Shown here piece by piece: positions 36,420-45,721 of a stretch of 62,262 bases of DNA. Location of the stretch: positions 1-62,262 of the forward strand of contig JAHHHR010000046.1 of the NCBI GenBank assembly GCA_019359245.1, written 5' to 3'. Under the pieces are notes generated by a model. That model was not told the DNA's origin, did no database searches, and was given only the letters and a program-made list of their open reading frames with translations. The position numbers and the translations under genes were made by a program. How positions within the stretch are numbered: position 1 is the stretch's first letter; each line of letters begins with the position of its first letter. This DNA is from Nostoc desertorum CM1-VF14. GTDB lineage: Bacteria; Cyanobacteriota; Cyanobacteriia; Cyanobacteriales; Nostocaceae.

Positions 36420-39400
36420 ATGAATTCCTTAGAGCAGCGAGATTTAAAAAAAGAACTGTGGGGGGTGCTAAACACCTACCGCAGAAGCGGCAGAATGCTT
36501 GATCGTGATGTTGTCATTCATGCTGCTGCTCTGCTGTTTTTGCGGTGGGCAGATTTTTATGAAGCAGAACAAGCAGCGATCGCTGAATTTGAGCTATCTC
36601 ACTACAGTTCTACTCTGCGAGAAAACATTTGTTGGTCTACATTGCGCCAACTAGATCCTCGCGATCTCATGAGGATTTTCCAGCGCGAACTTGTTCCATC
36701 TCTAAAATATGCTGACTCCACACTACTCAGAAAGCAACTTCACTGCATTGGTGTTGCCCTTGAACAAACCGGAATTGAGCAATCTGAATCCCTATCCGCA
36801 CTAGAACCTATCTTTGAGCTATTTCAATGGATCGATTCTTTACCCTTCGACTCTGCCAATGATCGTGCTGCTGCCGGAACCATATTGGAAATTTTGCTCT
36901 CAGACTTCATGGGAGGCAAAGACATAGGGCAATTCACCACCCCTCAGCCTATCGCTGATCTAATGATCGAACTCGCTGACCCAAAACCAGGCGATCGCAT
37001 CTACGATCCCTGCTTTGGTATGGGTAACTTACTCATTGCCAGCACCCGTCGCCTGCAAGAGCAAGCTAAGTTTCTGTCTCCCCGCAACTGGCTAGAAATT
37101 CAAGAAGCCAGCATTTTTGGCGTTGAAATTAATCCCGTCGCCTACGCGATCGGGATGACTCGTGTTGTATTAGCGGGCATCGATCATCCCAGACTGGAAC
37201 TTGGTGACACACTAGAACGCTCATTACTCCGCAATCGAACTTCTGAAGGGTTTGACATAATTCTGGCAAATCCACCCTGGGGGCAGAGGTCAAACTCCTA
37301 CGCTTACCGAAATGAGTTCCCGATCCACACCTCAACTACAGAAGGCCTTTTTCTGCAATACATCATGGCTTCACTACGTCCAGGTGGTCGAGCCGTCATC
37401 GCCTTTCCTCAAAGCATCTTCTTTCGCTCAGGTGCAGAAAAGCAGATTCGCCAACGTTTGCTGTCCGAGTTCTGTGTTGAGGGGGTTCTGGCACTTCCTC
37501 CTGAAGCTTTTACGCCATTTGCAGGCATTCATGCTAGCCTGATTGCCTTTCGACGCGACGAGCCTGCCTCCTCTGTTCGCTTCTTTTTAGTCGAGGGTTT
37601 TCCCTCTGGTCTGCGGAAACGAGAAGCAGCACTACCCGCAGAACAGCAATTATTTGCCAAACAAGTTGCCCAAACTTTCCGCGAAGGCAAACCTGGAACC
37701 CACCTCTGGAACACTCCAATTACTACTCTTGAACAAAGAGACTGGGAACTGCTTGTAAAGCGAACGGGAGATGATGCACTTGCCGAACAGTTGAAGACCC
37801 TGACGGAAACTGACCCAGAAATAAAACTGCGATCACTTGACGAAGTTGCTGATGTTTTCACCGGAATTTCTTACAAGCAGGATGTAATCACCAAAGATGC
37901 CAAGCACCCTGACGTTTTAGCTGGATTATTGCGCGTCTCTGATGTAAAAGACATAGGTGTAAAAGCCCCAGAATTATTCCTGACTCAAGCCGGAGAATTG
38001 AAGGTTAAAGAAAAGTACTATTTGTCTCCCTTAGATATTGTCGTTACAAAGTCAGGCACGATTGGTAAAGTCGGGTTAATTTCAGATGCTCCTGGAACTG
38101 TGAGGGCGATCGCCACTCAAGGTCTTGTTGTCATTAGACCTAAAGAAGGTATTACAGCCCAGTATCTAGCAGAAATCTTACGCTCCCCAGCCTATCATTC
38201 CTGGTTGAAAGGGCACTCCCGTGGAGCAACAATTCAACACCTTTCGATAGAAGCACTAAAAAATCTCAAGGTGCCTGTTCCACCCATTCAAATGCAAAAT
38301 CGTCTGTGGCAAGTTACTCATGGACGCATTTCAGATGCCTTAAGCGCATTAATCCGAATTGTAATTGGTGCCAGTGATGATCCTGTGTTGAACTGGCTTG
38401 AACAATCTAAAACCATTCGAGCAATAGGAGAATTTACTGAGGATGTAGGGAGTAAAGCAAGACTATTATGGTTTGATCGCTTTGGCAAAGAACTTTATAA
38501 GCTTAGAAATCAAGGAGTTCATGAACTTGAAACAGTTCCCGCAGAGATAATGCCGTGGTTAATAACAGCTGCAACAGCCGCAGATACCCTTAATGGAATC
38601 CATGAAATTCCAGATGGAACAGGTCGTTTGGCAGTTTTAGAGAATGCCCATCGCCGGATTAAAGATGCTCTGGAGCTATTGGATAACACCTCTGTCGCCG
38701 TGGTCGAGAGAGCACGGGAAGTAAGTCTTAATGTTGCCAATCTCATAATCCGTGAAATTGCATCAACCTTAGCAAACGGTAACCTTGATACACGTCTTGA
38801 ACCTTCCAGTATTGTGGTTGGTATGACGAATCAAGTGACGCTCATAATTAAAAATGTTGCTGCTGTGGCGTTGAGAAATATTCATATCCACACGTCTCCC
38901 AAGATCGGCACAGGTAAAACAGCTTACTTAAGAGAAGAAGAGGAATATTCAATTCCCCTGCTTGTAGAACCCCAACAGGTATCAGTAACATTTGATTTTC
39001 TAGTATTTTGGACAGCTCAACAGCTTGATGGCATCCCGATTCGTGGAGAAATCCCGCTTTCGCTTGCCATCCGATCACTTCGAGAATCATCGACTCCTGT
39101 GAATTTAGGAGCTAGCCCCTACGTAGTGGGTAAGCCAATTGAACAACAAGAAATGTTTTACGGACGGGATGATGTCATTGAACAAATTAAAGATCATCTC
39201 AATGATGAAACTCAGTCTAATGTGATTTTGCTAGAGGGGAATCGCCGGACAGGAAAAACTTCAATTCTAAAACAGCTTCAGAAACGTGGCATAAACAACT
39301 GGCTGATGGTCGAATGCTCCTTACAAGGGGCAGACAGCATGGCGACCCACCACGTTTTTCGACTTTTTACTAGAAAAATTTGGGAGGTTTGTAACGCAGT

Positions 39401-40331
39401 TGGGATTTTCACTTGGCCACCTAGCCAGCTATCACCCACTCCAGATAAGCCCATTCAATTACAGATGGTGAAAGCTTTAGATGCGACATTTTTTGGAGAA
39501 AATCCATTTGAGGCATTTGAACTTTACTTACAAACCGTCTTAGAAAAGATTCAGCCTCGGAAACTGCTCCTAATGTTGGATGAGTTTGACAAACTTCAGG
39601 AAGGCATTGATCAGAGAATTACTAATCCTCAAGTTCCTGAAAACATACGCTATTTACTACATACTTACTCAGATATGTCGGCCATTATTACCGGCTCACG
39701 ACGCTTGAAGCGCTTGCGAGAAGAATACTGGTCAGTGCTGTTCGGGTTTGGATACCAGATTGGCATTAGTGCTTTGCCACTAGATGCTGCAAGAAATCTA
39801 GTAACTGAGCCTGTGAAGGGGCGATTACGATTTCTACCCGAAGCCCGCGATCGCATCGTTAGTCTGTGCGCCTGTCAACCTTTCTTAATTCAATCATTGT
39901 GTACTCGTGTATTTGAGCAGGCAAAGCGCCAAGTAGAAAGAACTGTTACGCCTGCCTTAGTTGAATCCGCAGCAGCAGCAATGGTAGAAGACAATGAACA
40001 TTTCCGCACGCTCTGGAATTATGCAAGGACTGAGCGCCGACGAATGATTATGGCAATTTGTCAGCGTTTTTCTGGCGGTGATGATCCGACAAACCTCGAT
40101 TTTTTAGAAATGAAGTTTGAGGAATTTAGAGTTAGTGTGCCTCAAAGACGAGGGCTAGGAGAGGATTTGGATTTTTTAAGAGAATTAGAATTGATTAATT
40201 TCGATTCTACTCAAGGGCGCGAGGCTTATACTCTCTCCATTCCGTTAATGGAGAAATGGATCAGACTCCATGTTGATTTTGAAGACCTTAAACGGGAAGC
40301 AATCAGGGAAGCTGAGGAGATTTTTGAATGA
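36420..40331 (+). CDS. methylase - specificity - STAND-type ATPase fusion protein
   Basis: This 1303-residue protein combines three parts. Residues 1-440 are an HsdM-like methylase (SAM motif DPCFGMGNLL near 195; NPPWG near 283; FTTPQPIADLMIELADP before it). Residues 465-640 resemble one HsdS target-recognition domain (LDEVADVFTGISYKQDV; DIVVTKSGTIGKVGL; LKNLKVPVPPIQMQNRL). A linker with beta-rich repeats follows, then a P-loop ATPase from about 900 (Walker A EGNRRTGKTSI near 938; Walker B LLLMLDEFDKLQE near 1048; winged-helix region to the end). It begins 62 bp after hsdS and overlaps the next gene by 4 bp. I know of no named system with exactly this fusion. Confidence 0.88.
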   Translation: MNSLEQRDLKKELWGVLNTYRRSGRMLDRDVVIHAAALLFLRWADFYEAEQAAIAEFELSHYSSTLRENICWSTLRQLDPRDLMRIFQRELVPSLKYADSTLLRKQLHCIGVALEQTGIEQSESLSALEPIFELFQWIDSLPFDSANDRAAAGTILEILLSDFMGGKDIGQFTTPQPIADLMIELADPKPGDRIYDPCFGMGNLLIASTRRLQEQAKFLSPRNWLEIQEASIFGVEINPVAYAIGMTRVVLAGIDHPRLELGDTLERSLLRNRTSEGFDIILANPPWGQRSNSYAYRNEFPIHTSTTEGLFLQYIMASLRPGGRAVIAFPQSIFFRSGAEKQIRQRLLSEFCVEGVLALPPEAFTPFAGIHASLIAFRRDEPASSVRFFLVEGFPSGLRKREAALPAEQQLFAKQVAQTFREGKPGTHLWNTPITTLEQRDWELLVKRTGDDALAEQLKTLTETDPEIKLRSLDEVADVFTGISYKQDVITKDAKHPDVLAGLLRVSDVKDIGVKAPELFLTQAGELKVKEKYYLSPLDIVVTKSGTIGKVGLISDAPGTVRAIATQGLVVIRPKEGITAQYLAEILRSPAYHSWLKGHSRGATIQHLSIEALKNLKVPVPPIQMQNRLWQVTHGRISDALSALIRIVIGASDDPVLNWLEQSKTIRAIGEFTEDVGSKARLLWFDRFGKELYKLRNQGVHELETVPAEIMPWLITAATAADTLNGIHEIPDGTGRLAVLENAHRRIKDALELLDNTSVAVVERAREVSLNVANLIIREIASTLANGNLDTRLEPSSIVVGMTNQVTLIIKNVAAVALRNIHIHTSPKIGTGKTAYLREEEEYSIPLLVEPQQVSVTFDFLVFWTAQQLDGIPIRGEIPLSLAIRSLRESSTPVNLGASPYVVGKPIEQQEMFYGRDDVIEQIKDHLNDETQSNVILLEGNRRTGKTSILKQLQKRGINNWLMVECSLQGADSMATHHVFRLFTRKIWEVCNAVGIFTWPPSQLSPTPDKPIQLQMVKALDATFFGENPFEAFELYLQTVLEKIQPRKLLLMLDEFDKLQEGIDQRITNPQVPENIRYLLHTYSDMSAIITGSRRLKRLREEYWSVLFGFGYQIGISALPLDAARNLVTEPVKGRLRFLPEARDRIVSLCACQPFLIQSLCTRVFEQAKRQVERTVTPALVESAAAAMVEDNEHFRTLWNYARTERRRMIMAICQRFSGGDDPTNLDFLEMKFEEFRVSVPQRRGLGEDLDFLRELELINFDSTQGREAYTLSIPLMEKWIRLHVDFEDLKREAIREAEEIFE

Positions 40332-41920
40332 CTGAGTTTTATCAAGTGCTGGGGGGGAGTGTACCAAAACTTCTTGGACGGGAAACAATATTAGCAAACT
40401 TAGAAAGCCATTTGCTCAAACCAACGCCTGATCATGTTTCAATTATTGGGTTTGCTCGTTATGGAAAAAGTGTATTACTTAATCACTTAGCAGAGAAATA
40501 CCGTGCCGGGAATGAATATTTTACAACTGCTTTAAACATTGATTTCCGCCACACAAAACTTACAACTGATGACGATTTCAGGCGCTGTTTTGCTAAAGGT
40601 GTTAAATCAGCTATCGAGCAATTCCGACCAGAAGTTGCAGAGTATATCGACCTGACTGACAGCAACAGCATTCATGAACTACTTGATTTTGCGTTTGCGG
40701 AATTAGATAGCACAGGCGATCGCCTACTTGCAGTCTTAGACGGCTTTGATCATGTTCTAGCAGTTTCAAACATGACCAGAATGCTCTGGGACAATATGCG
40801 AACTCTTGCACTCCACTCCAGCTTAACCTTGGTTACTGGTAGCCGCCGTCCTCTCCTAGAACTATGTGCATCTGAAGATTCACAATCATCTGATTTTTGG
40901 GAAATTTTTTATGACACACCCCTAGAGGTCAATAAGCTCGAAGATTCAGACTGGGAAGGATTTCTCAGACCAATGCAGGAAAAAAGAATTACGATCAATT
41001 CTGCTACAAAACGAGAAATTATTGCATGGTCTGGGGGAATTCCCCTGCTTGCGGCAGCACTGATGCGTGAGCTTTTTCGAGAGACTACTGAAGGGTCTAC
41101 ACTATCGGAGGCTGATGTTGGGCGTATTGCCGAAAGAATGATCGGTGGTCAGTCCCAACTCTTATTGGCCCTCTGGGGTGACTGTAGCGACGAAATGAGG
41201 AGCGATTTAGCTTCGGCTGTGCAACAAGGAATTCCTCAAAATCAATTGCCGCACAGCAGAAAATCTGAATTAGAAAAACGAGGTTTTCTCCAAGCCACGG
41301 GAGGCACTCTAAAACCAGCCTGTAAGATTATTGAAAATTATACTCGTCTCAGAACTCCAGGAGTGAACGATCTTCGTCGCTTGTTTGGGAGTACGAATGC
41401 CTTTGAAGAAAATATTTTAGGCACACTGGAACTGCGATTTGCACAAATTTCCCTGGTTGATCCAATCCTTAGTAACCATGTACGCAAAGCAATTCGAGAT
41501 ATCTCCCCATCACCTGAAAGCACTCGCGTTTGGATGCGAAACATTGCAGAACGGTCACTTGACTTGATTTGGCAAAAAGAATTGCCTGGTGATCGCTCAA
41601 TTCCTCCGAAGTGGATAAACGAATGGAAACAATCCGGCGACTGGAGAGATGATTTGTTGGATTCGGGCAGGCGGCTTTCTAGAAGTCGTGGAGAGCAATG
41701 TAACATTTTACGCCTTGCAACTGGTACCCAAAAATCCTATCCTGTTGCCCAGTATGTTACTAAATCCACCTACGTCTTAGTAAATCATCTTAAGTCAGTC
41801 GGTGACTTTGGACAACATCGAGAAATCCGAGAATTTCTAAATATAGGAACTGCTGTATCTTTCTGCATGAGTGCGATCGCTCTTTGCGAAAGCCTGTACA
41901 ATGACTTGAATCGCCCATAA
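40328..41920 (+). CDS. STAND-like P-loop ATPase partner
   Basis: A 530-residue protein with a P-loop near the start (IIGFARYGKSVLLNHLAEKY, residues about 37-56) and Walker B LLAVLDGFDHVL near 134. The sensor-type segment LTLVTGSRRPLLEL corresponds to SAIITGSRRLKRL in the preceding fusion, so the two ATPase modules are related. The C-terminal half is a helical region without an obvious named domain. The ATGA overlap with the fusion gene implies equal expression and a likely complex. It may be a sensor or a DNA-translocating part of an extended R-M defence complex (inference). Confidence 0.8.
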   Translation: MTEFYQVLGGSVPKLLGRETILANLESHLLKPTPDHVSIIGFARYGKSVLLNHLAEKYRAGNEYFTTALNIDFRHTKLTTDDDFRRCFAKGVKSAIEQFRPEVAEYIDLTDSNSIHELLDFAFAELDSTGDRLLAVLDGFDHVLAVSNMTRMLWDNMRTLALHSSLTLVTGSRRPLLELCASEDSQSSDFWEIFYDTPLEVNKLEDSDWEGFLRPMQEKRITINSATKREIIAWSGGIPLLAAALMRELFRETTEGSTLSEADVGRIAERMIGGQSQLLLALWGDCSDEMRSDLASAVQQGIPQNQLPHSRKSELEKRGFLQATGGTLKPACKIIENYTRLRTPGVNDLRRLFGSTNAFEENILGTLELRFAQISLVDPILSNHVRKAIRDISPSPESTRVWMRNIAERSLDLIWQKELPGDRSIPPKWINEWKQSGDWRDDLLDSGRRLSRSRGEQCNILRLATGTQKSYPVAQYVTKSTYVLVNHLKSVGDFGQHREIREFLNIGTAVSFCMSAIALCESLYNDLNRP

Positions 41921-41966
41921 ATACGAAATTTAGAAGAAATCTTGTAGTTGTGGGAGATTTGTCCTC

Positions 41967-44021
41967 ATGCCTGCTCGTCTTATCTGTCATTATTTAATTG
42001 GCCCACCAGGCAGTGGTAAATCTACCCTGGCTGCCCAGATGAGCCAGCTTATTCCCAATAGCCGAATTATTTCGACTGATCAAATTCGGGGAAAGCTTTA
42101 TGGAAATGAAGAAATCCAGGGAGATTGGGCAGAAATTTAGCAGGTTATTTTAAAAGAAATTCAAGAGGCGATCGCACAGCAGCAACCTGTTATTTATGAC
42201 GCAACGAATGCCAAGCGTGTTTGGCGAATGGGCTTGCTTCAGAGAATAGCTGATTTTGAAGCCCAGTGGGTTGCCTGGCATCTTAAAACTCCACGTCAAT
42301 TTTGCCAGAACTGGAATATGCAGCGCGGGCGGCAAGTTTATCCAACAGCCTTGGATGATTTATTCCAGAGCTTAAAACACTTTCCACCTTTAGCAGGGGA
42401 GGGATTTTTAGCAATTTACGAGTTAAATCCAGCCCAGTCTAAAGATTTAATCAGTGAAGTCAAAAGCAAAATTAACCTCCTTCCTCGTAGCATCATTAAT
42501 CGCACAAACCGCACTCAGCATAACCAGACTGTCTTACATCCCTACTCTAAATTGCTAGATTTTGATCGCCTTTTGCATTTGATTAGTTTGCTGATTCGCT
42601 ATCCCGGTATTGGTAACTTACAGACTACAAATCCAGATATCCTCCAGCAGATAATTGTGGAAGAAATCGAGTTCCAAACAGAAATATCGGAAATATGTGC
42701 TATTTTGCAGCGTTTGTACGGCTCTATTTATGCAGATCCTCATGCTATCACCGCAGATATGGAATGGCTGGAAGCAAATAATTTTCTCAGCCCTATTACT
42801 GTTAACCAAGAATTGGTAATTGCTGAAGTCGCAACTATTAATACTGCAACCCATCCATATTCTGACCGAGAAGCATTCAAAAGATTATTAACAACAATAC
42901 GTTTTATTCTTCAAAATCCCTTTCAATGGAATTCTGATCAGGGCAGCTTGAGAAGCTTGGTTTCTGCTATGCAAAAGCAAGGATTAATTGATGGGAACCA
43001 GAGGGAGGCAATCCGCAAAGATATTGAACGTATACTCAAGCCGTTTCAGCTTTTACCAGAATTTGCCTTAAAACGTGGCTACTTTATTGGAACAGGCATT
43101 TTATCAGCATCCCAACTAACTAAGGTTTTTCATGTTCTGCAAGCCCACGCTAAAAATTTACAAGACCCGATCGCCTTGAGAATTTTGGAAATATTTGACG
43201 AACGGATGAGGCAAAGCCAATTAAGTACTCAAGCTATCTACCCTATCCGAGCAATCTGCAATCGGACAATTATTGACCCGCAACTGCTGCCTCAATCTGC
43301 CCTTGCTAGAGAAATCGAGAAACTGGAAGACGAAATTGAACGTGGGCAACTCTTAGAATTAAAACATTTTTCCGGTGTTGGTCGTTACGCAGACGATCCA
43401 GAAGAATTCTTCCGCATCTGGCCCCTGCAAATTGTGTTTCATAACATTGGTTGGTATCTCGGCTTTGAAATCGCTGAAGGACAAAACCAAGGACTATTAC
43501 AATTTGAACGCTTAGATCGTTTATTTCGAGGCTATCCTCAATCAAATAAGCGCGATTGCAGTCGGCAGGATAAGTCTCTCAAAAAGCTCCAGTATCTTTA
43601 CCAAGCTTGTGGGGGACTTTACCTCGGTAAAAGCGTAGCCGATCAACGTCAATTTTTGAGCAAATCCCTAAGCAATAGGGATGCAGTCTGTATAACTGTA
43701 GAACTTTGGTTTAATGACTACACGTTTCGATTCATCAGCGAAGGAACCCAACGATTTCCTATCACACAAATGAAGATGTCTCCACGGCTCTCTGGCAGTC
43801 AAATTCCCCAGGGACAGGCTTACCTTTTTAGCCTATCTAAAAGCCCAGATCCTACTCATATAAACCGATTTCGAGTAAAGTTACCCTGCTGGTCACTAGA
43901 CGACATCGATCTCCGTCGCTGGATTTTAGGCTTTGGGGATCAGGTGAAAGTTATTGAACCGCAAGAGTTAGCCCAACAAATTCAGGGGATTGGCGTGGCG
44001 ATCGCAAATCTCTACAGCTAA
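41967..44021 (+). pseudogene. P-loop kinase / WYL-like protein gene with an in-frame TAG
   Basis: An ATG at 41967 opens LICHYLIGPPGSGKSTLAAQ, a polynucleotide-kinase-like P-loop (GPPGSGKST), then STDQIRGKLYG. After 57 codons a TAG occurs at 42138-42140 (GCAGAAATTTAGCAG). The same frame continues without a break through QQQPVIYDATNAKRVWRMGL to 44021, which would give a 684-residue protein. The C-terminal half contains a WYL-like core (LELKHFSGVGRYADDPEEFF; PLQIVFHNIGWYLGFEIAEG). Internal starts (the track frame begins at 42228) would omit the P-loop. It is either a recent nonsense mutant or a gene needing readthrough. It is the last gene of the R-M island. Confidence 0.8.
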
Positions 44022-44247
44022 CCGAAGTTTGGGTTTTGTCTTTAGGACAGTACCCATTGCCAATAAAGATTGGATTTACAGCCAAGAATTCAACAGACAA
44101 TGTACAAAGATTAGAATTTGTAATCAAAAATTTATCAGCTTAGTTAAATAATCCGTCACTCTAGTAATTAAAGAGCGTGCTGCCAGAACTGAGCCAGATC
44201 CACCTTTTTGTCGTGGTTGGATTGGGGTTTAGGACGTTGCATAACTT
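44022..44247. other. convergent spacer between R-M island and tniQ
   Basis: 226 bp between convergent genes. The plus strand at 44030-44142 carries a frame (LTEVWVLSLGQYPLPIKIGF, ending KNLSA-stop) that may be the tail of a lost gene. I see no clear terminator hairpin. Confidence 0.35.
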
Positions 44248-45237
44248 CTACAACTTTAATTCCAGACTAAAATTTCCGAACAATATTTTGCCTAATTCCT
44301 TAAAATCTGACCCAAACAACTGGGATACGCTAATCTTCGCCTTATCGCACACAGGAATAATCAACTTCACCAAATGATAAGGTTGACTTTGATTTGTTGT
44401 TGAGGCTATCCTCAACGATTCCATGATTCCTCCTAAATATCCCAATAACTTCACATCCTTTTCAATTGCTTGTTCAAACACTAACAAAATCAATTGTAAT
44501 TTTCGGGTTAACTCGATTGGGATGGGTTTATAACCTAATTGGGGAGTAAGTGCAATTAATTCGCTAATTCCTTGAATATTAACTCGATATTTCTCTATTT
44601 CTTCTTCGCCTTTAATTTCCTGTCCTAACCACCCGTAACAACGAGAACAAAATCCCGCAGGTGAAAACCTAGCCATCACAGGTAAACGGGCACCACAATG
44701 AGGACATTCTTCTATTAATCGCTGTTTGTGAATCAAACAAAGTTCTACATCCTTAAATGACCATGATAATGGTTCATAGATAGTTTTGTTATCCTGCATC
44801 CACTCTTCCCAACAACAAGGACACCAAGCGCGATAGTTCCGAAATAATCCCTTGTCATAAATCATTCCTTTCCAGCTTAAAAGGGTCAAAAAGCGTAAAT
44901 CCTGACGCATTGTTAACTCTTCTAAGACGGTGACTAACTTTTCTGTCATTTCTCGCATTCCGTTAATAGCCGATTTAGCGTCGCTATTTCCCAATAGGTG
45001 ACTCAGGTTTTTTGACAATAGCTCAGATTTATCCTCATCTTTGAGAATAAGTGGCGCAATTTCTCCCATAACGAGCTTCTGAGAGGTTAAACAATGCGCC
45101 TGCGCTAAACGATGGAGATAGCTACTAAGACTTTCTGTATAGGGAGTTCCCAGCGCCACAGGTTCAAGAGAAAATAACCGACTCCGTTGCGGGATTTCTA
45201 GAGGTTTTAGGCTCCAATGTTCTGAGTAAATAGTCAT
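44248..45237 (-). CDS. tniQ: TniQ, adaptor between Cascade and transposase
   Basis: A 329-residue TniQ. The N-terminal segment LFSLEPVALGTPYTESLSSY is the conserved TniQ start; zinc-binding Cys pairs occur in WCPCCWEEW, ECPHCGARLP and FCSRCYGWLG, and DVELCLIHKQR lies between them. In I-B CASTs TniQ joins the crRNA-guided complex and recruits TnsC. It is convergent with the R-M island and shares direction with the XRE gene 50 bp upstream, and is divergent from tnsAB. A C-terminal helical domain (residues about 230-329) replaces the longer DNA-binding part of TnsD. Confidence 0.9.
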   Translation of the reverse strand: MTIYSEHWSLKPLEIPQRSRLFSLEPVALGTPYTESLSSYLHRLAQAHCLTSQKLVMGEIAPLILKDEDKSELLSKNLSHLLGNSDAKSAINGMREMTEKLVTVLEELTMRQDLRFLTLLSWKGMIYDKGLFRNYRAWCPCCWEEWMQDNKTIYEPLSWSFKDVELCLIHKQRLIEECPHCGARLPVMARFSPAGFCSRCYGWLGQEIKGEEEIEKYRVNIQGISELIALTPQLGYKPIPIELTRKLQLILLVFEQAIEKDVKLLGYLGGIMESLRIASTTNQSQPYHLVKLIIPVCDKAKISVSQLFGSDFKELGKILFGNFSLELKL

Positions 45238-45287
45238 CCCTCTTGGATTAACCTAAACGCTGGTACTTTACTTTTAAAAGCTAAATT

Positions 45288-45584
45288 TCAGGAATTAGTT
45301 TCCGATTCACTCTTAACCTCGATGCCGTAATTAACAAAGAGATCGGAGACAGATATCTCCAAAGCTGCCGCTAACTTAACAATATTTTTTAACGAAGGGT
45401 TACGCTCTCCGGTTTCAATTCCTGAAATGTAGTTGCGATGAAGCCCTGACTTTTCAGCCAGTTCTTCTTGGGATAAATCTAGCTCTCGCCTTCGCCGCCT
45501 AATCGCTTTGCCAAAGCGGTACTCAATACTGGAGTGTTTCTGCGTCACAAAACAATACTGAACCAGTATCACCATTAAATCCAT
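45288..45584 (-). CDS. XRE-family regulator of the transposition genes
   Basis: A 98-residue protein with an HTH_3 domain: FGKAIRRRRRELDLSQEELA, KSGLHRNYISGIETGERNPS and IVKLAAALEISVSDLF. The start is uncertain (ATG at 45584 or a second ATG three codons later). It lies between tniQ and tnsAB, divergent from the latter, and is probably co-transcribed with tniQ. A regulator here could hold transposition in check. A pair of direct repeats in the adjacent intergenic region could be its operator. Confidence 0.82.
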   Translation of the reverse strand: MDLMVILVQYCFVTQKHSSIEYRFGKAIRRRRRELDLSQEELAEKSGLHRNYISGIETGERNPSLKNIVKLAAALEISVSDLFVNYGIEVKSESETNS

Positions 45585-45588
45585 CTAC

Positions 45589-45617
45589 TATAAGTGGACT
45601 TTTGCACAATATAAGTG
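45589..45617. promoter_or_regulatory. candidate XRE operator upstream of tnsAB
   Basis: The octamer TATAAGTG occurs twice, at 45589-45596 and 45610-45617, a spacing of 21 bp or two helical turns. The second copy runs into TTATAAAG, giving a palindrome-like ATAAGTGTTATAAAG. It stands between the divergent regulator and tnsAB starts. Binding by the XRE protein is inferred. Confidence 0.45.
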
Positions 45618-45721
45618 TTATAAAGTTAAGTAGTATAGCATCAGGCAAGCAAGTTCCTAACTTTATGGTCTTATTTTGATAGATTCATAAAATAAAGCGC
45701 AAAGCGCTTACTAAGGAGTAT

